Positions 8,005 to 16,030 of a stretch of 64,000 nucleotides of DNA are shown one piece after another. Origin of the DNA: Rhodocytophaga rosea (GTDB lineage: Bacteria; Bacteroidota; Bacteroidia; Cytophagales; 172606-1); NCBI RefSeq assembly GCF_010119975.1, contig NZ_CP048222.1, forward strand, positions 4,172,501 to 4,236,500. Reading direction: 5' to 3'. Made by a program: the position numbers and the translations under genes. Positions within the stretch are counted from its first letter, which is position 1; the number at the start of each line of letters is the position of its first letter. Under the pieces are notes generated by a model that saw only the letters and a list, made by a program, of their open reading frames with translations, had not been told where the DNA came from and did no database searches.

Positions 8005-8955
8005 CTAGGCTACCACATTAGTAACCGGAGTTTCTATAGCTACCAGGTAACGTTCTGCTTCCAGAGCAGCCATACAACCAGAACCGGCAGCAGTAATGGC
8101 TTGCCGGTAATGTCTGTCCTGAACATCGCCACAGGCAAATACGCCAGGTATATTGGTTTTAGTAGAATCCGGCTGGGTAATAATATATCCTTGCTCATCA
8201 AGGGTAATATACTTGCTAAACACATGTGTATTCGGCTGATGGCCAATGGCCACAAAGAATCCATGAATTGGAATTTCCTGTGTTTCGCCTGTCACTGTAT
8301 TTTTGATACGTACCCCATTTACCGTAAAGTCTCCCAGAATTTCGTCTGTTTCGGTATTCCAATGTACAATTATATTAGGCGTATTCAATACCCGTTGCTG
8401 CATGATTTTAGAAGCACGCATAGTATCTCTCCGTATCAGCATATGCACCGTTTTACAAAGCTTAGATAAATATAAGGCTTCTTCACAAGCTGTATCTCCG
8501 GCACCTACAATGGCTACATCATGCCCCCGGTAAAAGAATCCGTCACACACAGCACAAGCAGATACGCCACTTCCATTCAGTTTTGACTCGGAAGGAATAC
8601 CCAGCCACTTGGCAGTAGCGCCGGTAGCAATAATCACAGTATCCGCAGAAACTGTTTTCTCATCGTCAATGACAACTTTGTGAGGATGGCTGGAGAAATC
8701 TACAGCTGTTACTACCCCATACTGTACATCTGTACCAAACCGCTCTGCCTGTTTTTTGAATAATTCCATCATTTCAGGGCCAGTTACGCCATCCGGGAAA
8801 CCAGGATAATTTTCTACATCATTGGTAGTGGTAAGCTGGCCTCCCGGCTGATTGCCCACATACATGACAGGTTTAAGGTTAGCTCTGGAAGCGTAAATAG
8901 CCGCTGTATATCCGGCAGGGCCGGCACCAATTATCAAGCATTGAAGATGTTCCAT
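8005..8955 (-). CDS. trxB: Thioredoxin-disulfide reductase
   Basis: 316 aa, full family length. It has an N-terminal FAD-binding motif (LIIGAGPAGYTAAIYASRA, about 7-25), a redox-active CAVC pair (Cys134 and Cys137, followed by DGFFYRGHDVAIVGAGD), an NADPH-binding GAGDTACEEA motif (about 151-160), and the C-terminal FAD segment GVFACGDVQDRHYRQAITAA. It transfers electrons from NADPH to thioredoxin in the cytoplasm. It is 42 bp downstream of arsM in the same direction. That placement suggests it may supply reducing power for ArsM and other thiol systems, although this could equally be the general cellular copy. Confidence 0.96.
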   Translation of the reverse strand: MEHLQCLIIGAGPAGYTAAIYASRANLKPVMYVGNQPGGQLTTTNDVENYPGFPDGVTGPEMMELFKKQAERFGTDVQYGVVTAVDFSSHPHKVVIDDEKTVSADTVIIATGATAKWLGIPSESKLNGSGVSACAVCDGFFYRGHDVAIVGAGDTACEEALYLSKLCKTVHMLIRRDTMRASKIMQQRVLNTPNIIVHWNTETDEILGDFTVNGVRIKNTVTGETQEIPIHGFFVAIGHQPNTHVFSKYITLDEQGYIITQPDSTKTNIPGVFACGDVQDRHYRQAITAAGSGCMAALEAERYLVAIETPVTNVVA

Positions 8956-8997
8956 ATATGTATTTTTCTATATAACAATTTTTTACCTATGATTGGT

Positions 8998-9891
8998 TTA
9001 TTTGCAACACCCTGCATCACAGCCGCAAGTAGTATCTGCTGCCAGGGTTTCTGCTTCTTGTAAACCTGTTTTCTCAAACTGGATTTGTGGTTTCTCAGCG
9101 TACAAAGTTATACTGTAAATACCTGTACCAGATTCTTTGAAGGATTTTAGTTCTTCCCCAGAAATATAGTTTAATAACGTTTCATCAGGCAAACGGATCA
9201 GTTTTTCTTTCTGCACCTGAATGTTTACAAAACCAGTTTCCTTCACAATATCCAGGTATTCCTCTTTATTAATTGCCCCGGATACACAACCGGCATACAT
9301 TTCTGCTTCCTGTTTTAAAGTTTCCGGCAACTCTCCCTTGATAACTACATCCGAAATGCTAAAATGCCCGCCTGGTTTTAGTACCCGGAAAGTTTCGCTG
9401 AACGCACGTTTTTTGTCTGGCACTAGGTTTAATACGCAATTACTCACCACCACATCGGCCAGATTATCAGCAACAGGCAGGTTTTCTATATCACCCAACC
9501 GGAACTCTACATTGTTGTAACCTAGTTTGTCTGCATTCAAACGGGCTTTGGCAATCATAGCTTCCGTTATATCTACGCCTATCACTTTCCCTGCTGCACC
9601 AGTTTCCGCCCGGGCTACAAAGCTATCATTTCCGGCACCAGAACCCAAATCTATTACAGTATCTCCCGGTTTAATCTGCGCAAATTGTGTGGGCAATCCA
9701 CACCCTAAGCCTAAGTCTGCTTCTTCCGTATAACCTGCCAGGCTTGAGTAATCTTCGGCAAAGGGAATGGCATCTGTCGGACTGCAACAGCCAGAACCAC
9801 AACAGGAAGTCTGGTTGGTTTCCTTACTTTGCAGCGCAATTTCGCTGTACTTTTCTTTTACAATTTGTTTGAGTTGATCTGATGTTTGCAT
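8998..9891 (-). CDS. arsM: Arsenite S-adenosylmethionine methyltransferase
   Basis: 297 aa. The class I Rossmann SAM-binding motif (VIDLGSGAGNDSFVAR) is at about 79-94. The three conserved ArsM cysteines are recognisable at C64 (LGLGCGLP), C152 (VSNCVLNL) and C202 (YAGCVSGA), which coordinate As(III). Extra cysteine clusters lie near the N-terminus (SCCGSGCC, 29-36) and at the C-terminus (CGCDAGCCK), as in many bacterial ArsM. It methylates arsenite stepwise to mono-, di- and trimethyl species. An ArsR-type palindrome (9914-9929) lies just upstream of its start, between arsR and arsM, so it is probably arsenite-inducible. No arsenite efflux gene (acr3/arsB) or reductase (arsC) is nearby. Confidence 0.95.
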   Translation of the reverse strand: MQTSDQLKQIVKEKYSEIALQSKETNQTSCCGSGCCSPTDAIPFAEDYSSLAGYTEEADLGLGCGLPTQFAQIKPGDTVIDLGSGAGNDSFVARAETGAAGKVIGVDITEAMIAKARLNADKLGYNNVEFRLGDIENLPVADNLADVVVSNCVLNLVPDKKRAFSETFRVLKPGGHFSISDVVIKGELPETLKQEAEMYAGCVSGAINKEEYLDIVKETGFVNIQVQKEKLIRLPDETLLNYISGEELKSFKESGTGIYSITLYAEKPQIQFEKTGLQEAETLAADTTCGCDAGCCK

Positions 9892-9913
9892 GGAAGTAGG
9901 GTTTAATTGTTAT

Positions 9914-9929
9914 AATGTAATATTACGAT
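9914..9929. promoter_or_regulatory. ArsR-type operator upstream of arsM
   Basis: The core GTAATATTAC is palindromic and followed by GAT. It matches the better copy at 10294-10309 (ATCGCAATATTACGAT) at most positions. It sits 23 bp before the arsM start, as expected for an internal ArsR-controlled promoter. Confidence 0.65.
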
Positions 9930-9948
9930 TAATGAATGTAAAAAATTT

Positions 9949-10278
9949 TTAACAACAGTTTTTGGCTGGAACATACAAATCAAATAAGCCATTTAAGGCT
10001 GTCTTTATTTCGTTCCATACCTGCTCATTTAAGCAATAACAAACACTGGTTCCTTCTACTTCGCCTTTTAAAATCCCAACCTGTTTGAGTTCTTTCAAAT
10101 GTTGCGAAACCGTAGCCTGTGCCAATGGTAATTCATCCACCAGATCACCGCAGATACAAGTCTGGTTTTTGAGCAGGTATTCAATAATGGCAATTCTAGC
10201 CGGATGAGCTAGTGCTTTGGCATAAGTGGCCAGCTGATTTTGCTGGCTGGTAAAATTCTCTGTTTTGGTTACGCCCAT
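9949..10278 (-). CDS. arsR: ArsR/SmtB family transcriptional repressor
   Basis: 109 aa. The winged helix-turn-helix reads [17 protein letters not shown], then [21 protein letters not shown] and a wing around [13 protein letters not shown]. Likely metalloid-binding cysteines are in TCICGD (about 41-44, before the recognition helices), CYC in the wing (about 80-82) and the terminal CC. Such repressors release DNA on binding As(III). Its own start is 16 bp from a perfect-core palindrome at 10294-10309, which indicates autoregulation. It heads the arsR-arsM-trxB cluster, with a second operator before arsM. Confidence 0.93.
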   Translation of the reverse strand: MGVTKTENFTSQQNQLATYAKALAHPARIAIIEYLLKNQTCICGDLVDELPLAQATVSQHLKELKQVGILKGEVEGTSVCYCLNEQVWNEIKTALNGLFDLYVPAKNCC

Positions 10279-10293
10279 CTTCTTAATTATTAT

Positions 10294-10309
10294 ATCGCAA
10301 TATTACGAT
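10294..10309. promoter_or_regulatory. ArsR-type operator upstream of arsR
   Basis: ATCGCAATATTACGAT is a 16-bp palindrome with one asymmetric pair, centred on AATATT. The same core recurs upstream of arsM. It is immediately before the arsR start, the expected place for an autorepressor site. Confidence 0.75.
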
Positions 10310-10360
10310 AAAAGTAAATGTATAGCAAATGTACTTATAAATATATTTTTCGTGCATGTG

Positions 10361-11164
10361 CTATTTGCTTACTGCCATACTAGAATAGCATAGGTCACAA
10401 AATTGCGATACAATCAATACTGTCTCTCGGGGACGTTCAAACATGCCCATGTGCGCCGTTTCGGGGAGTATGTGTACAATACTCCGTTTGGGGAGAAAAA
10501 ACTGAGATTTGGCTGCTTCGAGTGGAACGGCTTCATCTTCACGCCCGGCAATGAACAGCACCGGATAATTGGCTTCCTTCAACACCTGTGTCCGATCTGG
10601 CCGATCCCGCATGGCTTTGGTAACGGCTACGGCTGTTTCTTTAGGCGTTTGTATTACCATCTGGCGGGCTTTCTCCATATCAGGGGCAAGAGTTTCACGT
10701 TTTCCTTTAAAGAATAAGGGTGGTACAAAACTTTCTGCAAAAGGTTCAAGACCATTTTTTTCGATAAAATCGGCGGTTTTATTCCGGGTATGTTTCTTTT
10801 CCTCACTATCGGCATAGGCTGTAGAATGAAACAGACACAAACCTTTTACTAGTAACGGATGCTTTTCAGCCAGGGCAAGCGCTACATAGCCACCCAGAGA
10901 ATGGGCAACGATCACACAAGAATTAATCGAAAGTGTTGCAAGAAGTTTAGCCACTTCTCCAGCCATCTCCTCCACATTTGTATAATGGGTATTGCCTGTG
11001 CTTTCTCCAAATCCTGGCATATCCGGAATGAGTGTAGTAAAAGTTTCCTGAAGGTTAGGAGCAAAATTTTCCCAGACTTGTTTGCTCTCGCAGAAACCAT
11101 GTAGAAACACAACCGGATATCCCTTTCCGGAAAGTTGGTAAGCCAGATCAGCGTTTGATGACAT
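10361..11164 (-). CDS. Alpha/beta hydrolase
   Basis: 267 aa. The alpha/beta hydrolase fold is clear: oxyanion motif VVFLHGFCESKQVWENF (about 19-35), nucleophile elbow VAHSLGGYVALALAE (Ser in the SxG turn, about 107), acid Asp in AGREDEAVPLEAA (about 212) and catalytic His in LPETAHMGMFERP (about 239). The lid region (about 130-185) is helical. Similar proteins include esterases, epoxide hydrolases and MhpC-like C-C hydrolases; the substrate is not predictable. It lies 82 bp upstream of arsR in the same orientation, but the arsR operator suggests it is not part of the arsenic unit. Confidence 0.9.
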   Translation of the reverse strand: MSSNADLAYQLSGKGYPVVFLHGFCESKQVWENFAPNLQETFTTLIPDMPGFGESTGNTHYTNVEEMAGEVAKLLATLSINSCVIVAHSLGGYVALALAEKHPLLVKGLCLFHSTAYADSEEKKHTRNKTADFIEKNGLEPFAESFVPPLFFKGKRETLAPDMEKARQMVIQTPKETAVAVTKAMRDRPDRTQVLKEANYPVLFIAGREDEAVPLEAAKSQFFLPKRSIVHILPETAHMGMFERPRETVLIVSQFCDLCYSSMAVSK

Positions 11165-11254
11165 ATAGTATGGATGGTTATTTCTGGGTTATACTTTACT
11201 AAGCCGGGTTAAGTTACAGAGAATCAAATACGTATTAATCTACTTATTATACTG

Positions 11255-12631
11255 TTAAAATACCTGAAAAATGCCATACAAAGCCGTGAGCACAATCACA
11301 ACAGCACTTAACCAGAAAGTGGCATCATACCATTTACCCGGATAAAGATTTGCAGGCAACCTGTGGTAACGAAAATGAATGGCCGCATATACAACCACCA
11401 ATAAGAGTATAGAAGTAACAAATCCTCCAATCAAGATCATCAGAACCGGAAGTTGTATAAAGAGGAATAAGATGGTCCAGGTAGCCGGAAAGATCCAGGC
11501 AAGCCATGCCATTACCTTTTTTCTGGTACCTGGGTTGTAAAAATTAATCCAGCCCATTTGTCCGAAATTATCTGAAAAAATACGTATCCAGGCAGCAGCA
11601 GCAGCAAATAAGGTAGAGTAAAGTACCACAAAAGCACCTGCCAGAAAAATAGATCTTGCCCAGCTGCCCAGGGTTTCTGTGTACATTTGGGAGAGGGTTT
11701 CCACCATGGCATATCCTTCGGGAATACTTCCTTTGGCATGTAAAACAGCTGCACCCAATAGATAAAAGGCAGCCGTTACAGAAGTGTATACAACCATAGC
11801 AAACAGGGCGTCAATATACATTACTTTTATCCAGCCTCTTGCCCTATGTTCCCATTCGGGCGTATTCTGATAAGAACCAGTATAGGCGGCATAACCTTTT
11901 TCCAGGCACCAGTAGTTATAGTACATAATTTCGTCGCCACCCACGCCTGTAATTCCAAAGGCTGCTACTGCCACTGCTACGGTAGCCGGAGGCAAACGAA
12001 AACTTAGCCCTTCCTGTAATTGCGGCCAGGTAATGGCATAGCTGGTGTATTGTAAGAAAAATAAGGAAGCCAGTGTGAAAATGGTAAAAATCCCAATCAT
12101 CACCAGGGAGGCCTTTTCTACTATTGTATAATAGCCTTTGTATACTAGCAAAGAAGTAATAACCGTTACAATAATAGCCCAGAAGGTAATTGTAATGGCA
12201 GGAAAGATGATATTTAAGATAATTGCTACGCCGCCCACTATGCCACCTACCTGCAAAAATTTAAATAGCTGAATAAACAACCAAACCCACAACGACCAGT
12301 TGGCTTTTGCCTTTCCAAACCTGGGCCCAGGCAACTGGTTAAGCGAATACATGGTAGATTCTCCGCTGTGGATGGCATGTTTGCCGAATTCCAGTTGCAA
12401 AGCCACTTTTACCAGACAGCTTACAATAATCACCCAGAAGGTAACAAAGCCAGCTTTTGCCCCTAATGTAGTCGTAGCAATGAGTTCGCCAGAGCCTACA
12501 ATAGCCGCCGATAATACAAAGCCTGGACCTAAATACCGCAGGGTTTCTGTAAATGTTTTTGGAGGTTCCCTCAGGGTAAGGTCCGTTCGTTGATAGGGGT
12601 CGGTTTGCGGTTGTTTGGTTTGTGTGGACAT
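11255..12631 (-). CDS. Nramp-family transporter, divergent metal site
   Basis: 458 aa with about 11 hydrophobic segments. The N-terminal helix follows the Nramp pattern (LRYLGPGFVLSAAIVGSGEL), but the canonical DPGN metal-binding motif of TM1 is replaced by GSGE (about 46-49). The TM6 MPH motif is replaced by GVGGDEIMYYNYW. Residues that contact manganese or iron in classical Nramp are therefore missing, as also reported for Nramp-related magnesium transporters, although I cannot say this protein moves magnesium. It is a single gene with no metal regulator or riboswitch apparent. Family membership is reasonably firm; substrate unknown. Confidence 0.85.
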   Translation of the reverse strand: MSTQTKQPQTDPYQRTDLTLREPPKTFTETLRYLGPGFVLSAAIVGSGELIATTTLGAKAGFVTFWVIIVSCLVKVALQLEFGKHAIHSGESTMYSLNQLPGPRFGKAKANWSLWVWLFIQLFKFLQVGGIVGGVAIILNIIFPAITITFWAIIVTVITSLLVYKGYYTIVEKASLVMIGIFTIFTLASLFFLQYTSYAITWPQLQEGLSFRLPPATVAVAVAAFGITGVGGDEIMYYNYWCLEKGYAAYTGSYQNTPEWEHRARGWIKVMYIDALFAMVVYTSVTAAFYLLGAAVLHAKGSIPEGYAMVETLSQMYTETLGSWARSIFLAGAFVVLYSTLFAAAAAWIRIFSDNFGQMGWINFYNPGTRKKVMAWLAWIFPATWTILFLFIQLPVLMILIGGFVTSILLLVVVYAAIHFRYHRLPANLYPGKWYDATFWLSAVVIVLTALYGIFQVF

Positions 12632-12729
12632 AAAGGTCTGGCTTTGTGTAATACTGGGTAGGTGGCTATTATCTTAAAAGGTAATATATTTCAGATAAAA
12701 TAGCTGTTAATGCATTTAGGAATATACCT

Positions 12730-13482
12730 TTATTTATCAATATAGCCGATCCGCATAAACAAAGGAAAGGTCACTTGCTTTTTCTCTTCTGGTAGTAACC
12801 AGTGCGTCCTTAATTCAAGCAGTAATGCCTGCACCGGATTTTCACCATGGGCAAATATATATTTTTGCACACTCGACCAGGTTTGTAGATAGCCTGTCAG
12901 TTCGGATAAATCCCATTGCACTTGAATCGCAAAAGTAGGTGCCTGTATTTCCCGGAAAGGAAAAGGAATGGTCTGATAATGGTCGTCTATGTATTTTCTT
13001 TCCTTATCCCAGTAAGGGCCAATTTTTTCTTTATAGAAAGGCATCAACACACGATCAATCTCCGGATTTACCTGCAATAATCCATATCCCCACACAGCAA
13101 GTATGCCACCTTTCCGGCCAGTGCGGTTTACTTCCTGATAAAAACGCTCAAAGTCGAACCAGTGAATGGCCTGGGCTACGGTGATCAGGTCGAAAGAATC
13201 GGGTTCAAAAGGAGTTTGTTCGGCTCTGGTTTGCAAATAGGTTAAATTTGGCAATGCAGGTGCCTGGCTGAGTTGTGCAGCACTAATATCTGTAGCACTT
13301 ACCCGGCCAAATGAACTGGCTAGTTGTATGGCTACCTGCCCGTTTCCAGTACCACAATCCCAGGCTGCTTTCTTCGAATGAACCTGGGTAATTACAAAAT
13401 CGAGCAAAGCTTGTGGATACACTGGCCGGAATTGTAGGTACTGTGCCGATTGTGCAGAAAAATTATCTATCAGGGGTTTCAT
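12730..13482 (-). CDS. Class I SAM-dependent methyltransferase
   Basis: 250 aa, Methyltransf_11-type. The SAM-binding glycine loop is AAWDCGTGNGQVAIQLAS (about 38-55), followed by the acidic loop ATDISAAQLSQAP and FDLITVAQAIHWFDFERFYQ (motif post-II/III). The NGQVA and AIHWFD signatures are common in yeast Crg1/TMT1-like methyltransferases that act on small acids. The methyl acceptor is unknown. It is monocistronic, 98 bp upstream of the Nramp-like gene. Confidence 0.88.
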   Translation of the reverse strand: MKPLIDNFSAQSAQYLQFRPVYPQALLDFVITQVHSKKAAWDCGTGNGQVAIQLASSFGRVSATDISAAQLSQAPALPNLTYLQTRAEQTPFEPDSFDLITVAQAIHWFDFERFYQEVNRTGRKGGILAVWGYGLLQVNPEIDRVLMPFYKEKIGPYWDKERKYIDDHYQTIPFPFREIQAPTFAIQVQWDLSELTGYLQTWSSVQKYIFAHGENPVQALLLELRTHWLLPEEKKQVTFPLFMRIGYIDK

Positions 13483-13631
13483 CAGACAATAATTAATGGA
13501 TGGAAGCAGAAAAATTCTTTACCAGCGTATGGAATTTCAAGGTTTACTGCCAACAAATTAAAAACTTTTTCTGGTATAGCTAAACATTTACAATCTTTGT
13601 CCGATTGTTTTGATACTCACTTACTCTTTTT

Positions 13632-14150
13632 ATGAAGGCTGGATATTTGATGTTGCGGTTTATGAAGTTTCTGTCGCTGGCCGCTTTTCTTATTACGTTA
13701 TTCCTGGCATATTACTATCTGCCGTCGAAAGTAGCTATTCACTATACTGAATTTGACCGCCCGGATGCTTTTATTGATAAGCCAACCCTGTTTTATGCCA
13801 CAGGTATTTTTGTAGTCATTTTTTATATGGCTGTTTCTTTACTGGCCAGATTAATTTTTTCGGTTCCGGCAAAACTGTTTCCTATGCCTAACCGTACTTA
13901 TTGGTTAAGAGACCAGGATAATCAGGAGGAGTTTCGCGAAATTTTGCGTGACTGGCTGAATAGCCTTGTTGTGATTGTAGTGCTGTGGGTAATTCTCTGC
14001 ATATATGCGCTGCTGCGTTTGAATACCTCAGAAGATGCTGATGTCTCACAATATACCTGGATTTTAACTGTTGGAGCTATCGGGCTGGTTGTATGGATTT
14101 TATTTTTACCTCTCAGACTGCTGGTCAAGAAAAACTCGTTATTAGATTAG
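13632..14150 (+). CDS. DUF1648-like integral membrane protein
   Basis: 172 aa with about four hydrophobic segments (16-30, 52-72, 112-130, 143-160). After the first helix comes LPSKVAIHYTEFDRPDAFIDK, which follows the DUF1648 pattern (LPxxIxxHxxxxGxPDxxxxK) seen at the start of SdpI-like and related proteins. Several in-frame Met codons near the start (MKAGYLMLRFMKFL) leave the exact N-terminus uncertain. The next gene begins 22 bp downstream, so they are likely cotranscribed. Function unknown. Confidence 0.7.
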   Translation: MKAGYLMLRFMKFLSLAAFLITLFLAYYYLPSKVAIHYTEFDRPDAFIDKPTLFYATGIFVVIFYMAVSLLARLIFSVPAKLFPMPNRTYWLRDQDNQEEFREILRDWLNSLVVIVVLWVILCIYALLRLNTSEDADVSQYTWILTVGAIGLVVWILFLPLRLLVKKNSLLD

Positions 14151-14172
14151 GCCACTCATACATATATTTTTT

Positions 14173-14694
14173 ATGACTAAGTTTCTTCTTTTATTCACTT
14201 TTTCCCTGCTTTATCTGTTTCCGGCTACTGCCCAGGATAATATGACCCGTTTGCTCAAAGAGAGAGATGAATTGTACAAATCTTACGACCATTTTAACCA
14301 GCAAAACAGTTCCTTATTCGGGAAAAAATCTAAAAAGGATCTGCTCAATATCATTACTACGCTCAAGGAAATCATCAATAAGGATACTGAGATCATCCGG
14401 GAAGTGCGTCTGCAAAGCTCCCAGGTAAGATTACAAAGCACCCAGAAAGAATCTAGTTTTATAAATAACAACCGGGAGTATATAGAACGGATCGGTACAT
14501 TAAAAGATGAACAGGAAAAGCTGGAAGCCCAGGTAAAGCTCAAAACCAGCGAACTGCAAACCCAGCAGGAAACTTTCGAGTCGCAGGCCAAAACTTTGTC
14601 TGTATTCAAAATCATTACAGGGATTCTGGCAGTAACCGTGCTGGGATTGTTCTGGTATATACGCCGGTTGAAAGTACTGGTGCCGCAAAAATAA
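14173..14694 (+). CDS. Secreted/membrane coiled-coil protein
   Basis: 173 aa, not recognised. A signal peptide (to about 20, FPATAQ) precedes a long predicted coiled coil (about 30-140) rich in Gln, Lys, Glu and Ser with short internal repeats (VRLQSSQVRLQSTQ). A C-terminal membrane helix follows (about 145-163, KIITGILAVTVLGLFWYI) with a basic tail. The topology suggests a periplasmic coiled coil anchored in the inner membrane by its C-terminus. It lies 22 bp after the DUF1648-like gene. Confidence 0.65.
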   Translation: MTKFLLLFTFSLLYLFPATAQDNMTRLLKERDELYKSYDHFNQQNSSLFGKKSKKDLLNIITTLKEIINKDTEIIREVRLQSSQVRLQSTQKESSFINNNREYIERIGTLKDEQEKLEAQVKLKTSELQTQQETFESQAKTLSVFKIITGILAVTVLGLFWYIRRLKVLVPQK

Positions 14695-14717
14695 GCAGGC
14701 ATAGCTTACAGGTAATT

Positions 14718-14939
14718 TTATTCGTTTTCAGCAGGTTTTTCTCCGGTCAGGTATTGTATGTTGAGTTCGGCCTGGCTCAGATACTGCTGGCTCTGCTGAA
14801 TCAGTTTTTCTCCTTCTTCAAACAGTCGTAATGATTCCTCAAAGGGGAGGGCTCCGCCTTGTAATAAAGTCTGAATTTCTTTAATCCGTTTAAAAGCATG
14901 TTCCAGTGAAAAATTGGCTGGCTGGTTTGGCTGTTCCAT
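14718..14939 (-). CDS. xseB: Exodeoxyribonuclease VII small subunit
   Basis: 73 aa from the ATG at 14939 (an upstream ATG at 14966 would add nine residues with a non-family sequence). The XseB pattern is present: FSLEHAFKRIKEIQTLLQGG, then LPFEESLRLFEEGEKLIQQS and the helix QQYLSQAELNIQYL. It forms the helical stalk of exonuclease VII with XseA, which degrades single-stranded DNA. The xseA partner is not in the window. It runs convergently with the coiled-coil gene, 23 bp apart. Confidence 0.85.
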   Translation of the reverse strand: MEQPNQPANFSLEHAFKRIKEIQTLLQGGALPFEESLRLFEEGEKLIQQSQQYLSQAELNIQYLTGEKPAENE

Positions 14940-15074
14940 ATGGCAATATACACAGGCTTTATACAATAATTGCTACATGTTACGCTTAATCTCTATTCTG
15001 CAATAGCGTGAATCGGTTATGATTTTAGGGCAGAAAAGGATACCTTTCATTTATAGTAACGACGCTATACAGGC

Positions 15075-15743
15075 ATGGAAATAATTACACCTTCGGAAGG
15101 GGAGGCACCCATACAGTCACAACCAGGTAAGCCTTCAGGAAAGAAATTTGGCAAAAGCAAGGAAGAATACCTGGCTGATGCACTACTCATTGTATTCAGC
15201 GTATTGCTTGCGCTGATCCTGAATGAAATCCGCAATAACTGGATGGAAAGAAGCCAAACCCGGGAAATGCTGCGGAATGTACGAACCGAATTGATCAATA
15301 ATAAGCAATTACTCCAGCAACAATATGAATATCACCTGCTGGTATTGCATAACATCGATTCTGCCCTGGTGAATGAAGCGTATTCCAAACAGTTCATTTC
15401 TCAAGGCGAACTTCACCTGGAAGCATTTGCTCCCGATGGTATTATGCTGGAAGATTTCGACTGGACGGCCTGGGAAACGGCCAAAAGCAACAACATATCA
15501 TCGAAAATAGACCCAGCCACCATGTCGCTTCTCAATAATATTTCCCGACAGCACCAGAGAATTGAGAAAATAGAAGATGAAATAGCCAAAGTCTTACTCA
15601 CCAGGGAATCGAGGCGGCCTGAAAACCTACGGCAATCGCTGATTCTGGTAAAAGATAATTATAAGGGCTGGGCCATAGATCGTACGCCTGGTTTACTAAA
15701 CACTTATGCCGAAGCCATTGAAAAGCTAAAAGATTTTCAGTGA
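15075..15743 (+). CDS. Hypothetical single-pass membrane protein (DUF6090-like)
   Basis: 222 aa. A basic N-terminal stretch (KFGKSKEEYLADALLIVFSV) leads into one transmembrane helix (about 36-53, LIVFSVLLALILNEIRNNW), followed by a helical soluble domain of about 165 residues. The helix plus NEIRNNW and LRNVRTELINNKQLL resembles Bacteroidota DUF6090-type proteins, whose function is unknown. It is a single gene. A 21-bp repeat array begins 52 bp after its stop. Confidence 0.6.
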   Translation: MEIITPSEGEAPIQSQPGKPSGKKFGKSKEEYLADALLIVFSVLLALILNEIRNNWMERSQTREMLRNVRTELINNKQLLQQQYEYHLLVLHNIDSALVNEAYSKQFISQGELHLEAFAPDGIMLEDFDWTAWETAKSNNISSKIDPATMSLLNNISRQHQRIEKIEDEIAKVLLTRESRRPENLRQSLILVKDNYKGWAIDRTPGLLNTYAEAIEKLKDFQ

Positions 15744-15795
15744 TGTAGCTGTAAACAGACTGTTTTCCAGAATGGTTTAAGACCTTAGCAGTTTT

Positions 15796-15984
15796 GTTAT
15801 GCCCGCTTACAAGCTTGTTCTATTGGTTTACAGGTTTGTTCTTTGAGTTAACAAAACTGTTCTGACTATTTACACTGCCGCTCTGTCAGCTTACAACCTT
15901 GTTCTGCTTGTTTACATTATCGTTCTGGCAGGTTACAGGTTTGTTCTGGCTGCTTGCATAGCCGATATAGTTATTTACAAGCTT
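15796..15984. repeat. Nine-unit degenerate 21-bp tandem array
   Basis: Nine consecutive 21-bp units begin at 15796, 15817, 15838, 15859, 15880, 15901, 15922, 15943 and 15964. The forward consensus is GTTCTnnnnnnTTACAnnnTT; the first part and the TTACA core are kept while the rest varies. Read on the minus strand, each unit is seven codons with a heptapeptide pattern like KxVNxQN, but stop codons interrupt units 5 and 2 (forward order). It fills most of the 287-bp gap before the HD/GHKL gene. Confidence 0.85.
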
Positions 15985-16030
15985 TTTATAACATAATATT
16001 GGCTATATTAGATAATATTTTAGCCTAAAA

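Noticed and set aside
15010-15018. Fifth LytTR-type site (GAATCGGTT) before the gene at 15075
   Set aside because: No -7 box at 57 bp and no partner repeat at 21 bp; a chance match.
15796-15984. CRISPR array
   Set aside because: Units are 21 bp with a degenerate repeat and no separate spacer/repeat layout; no cas genes in the window.
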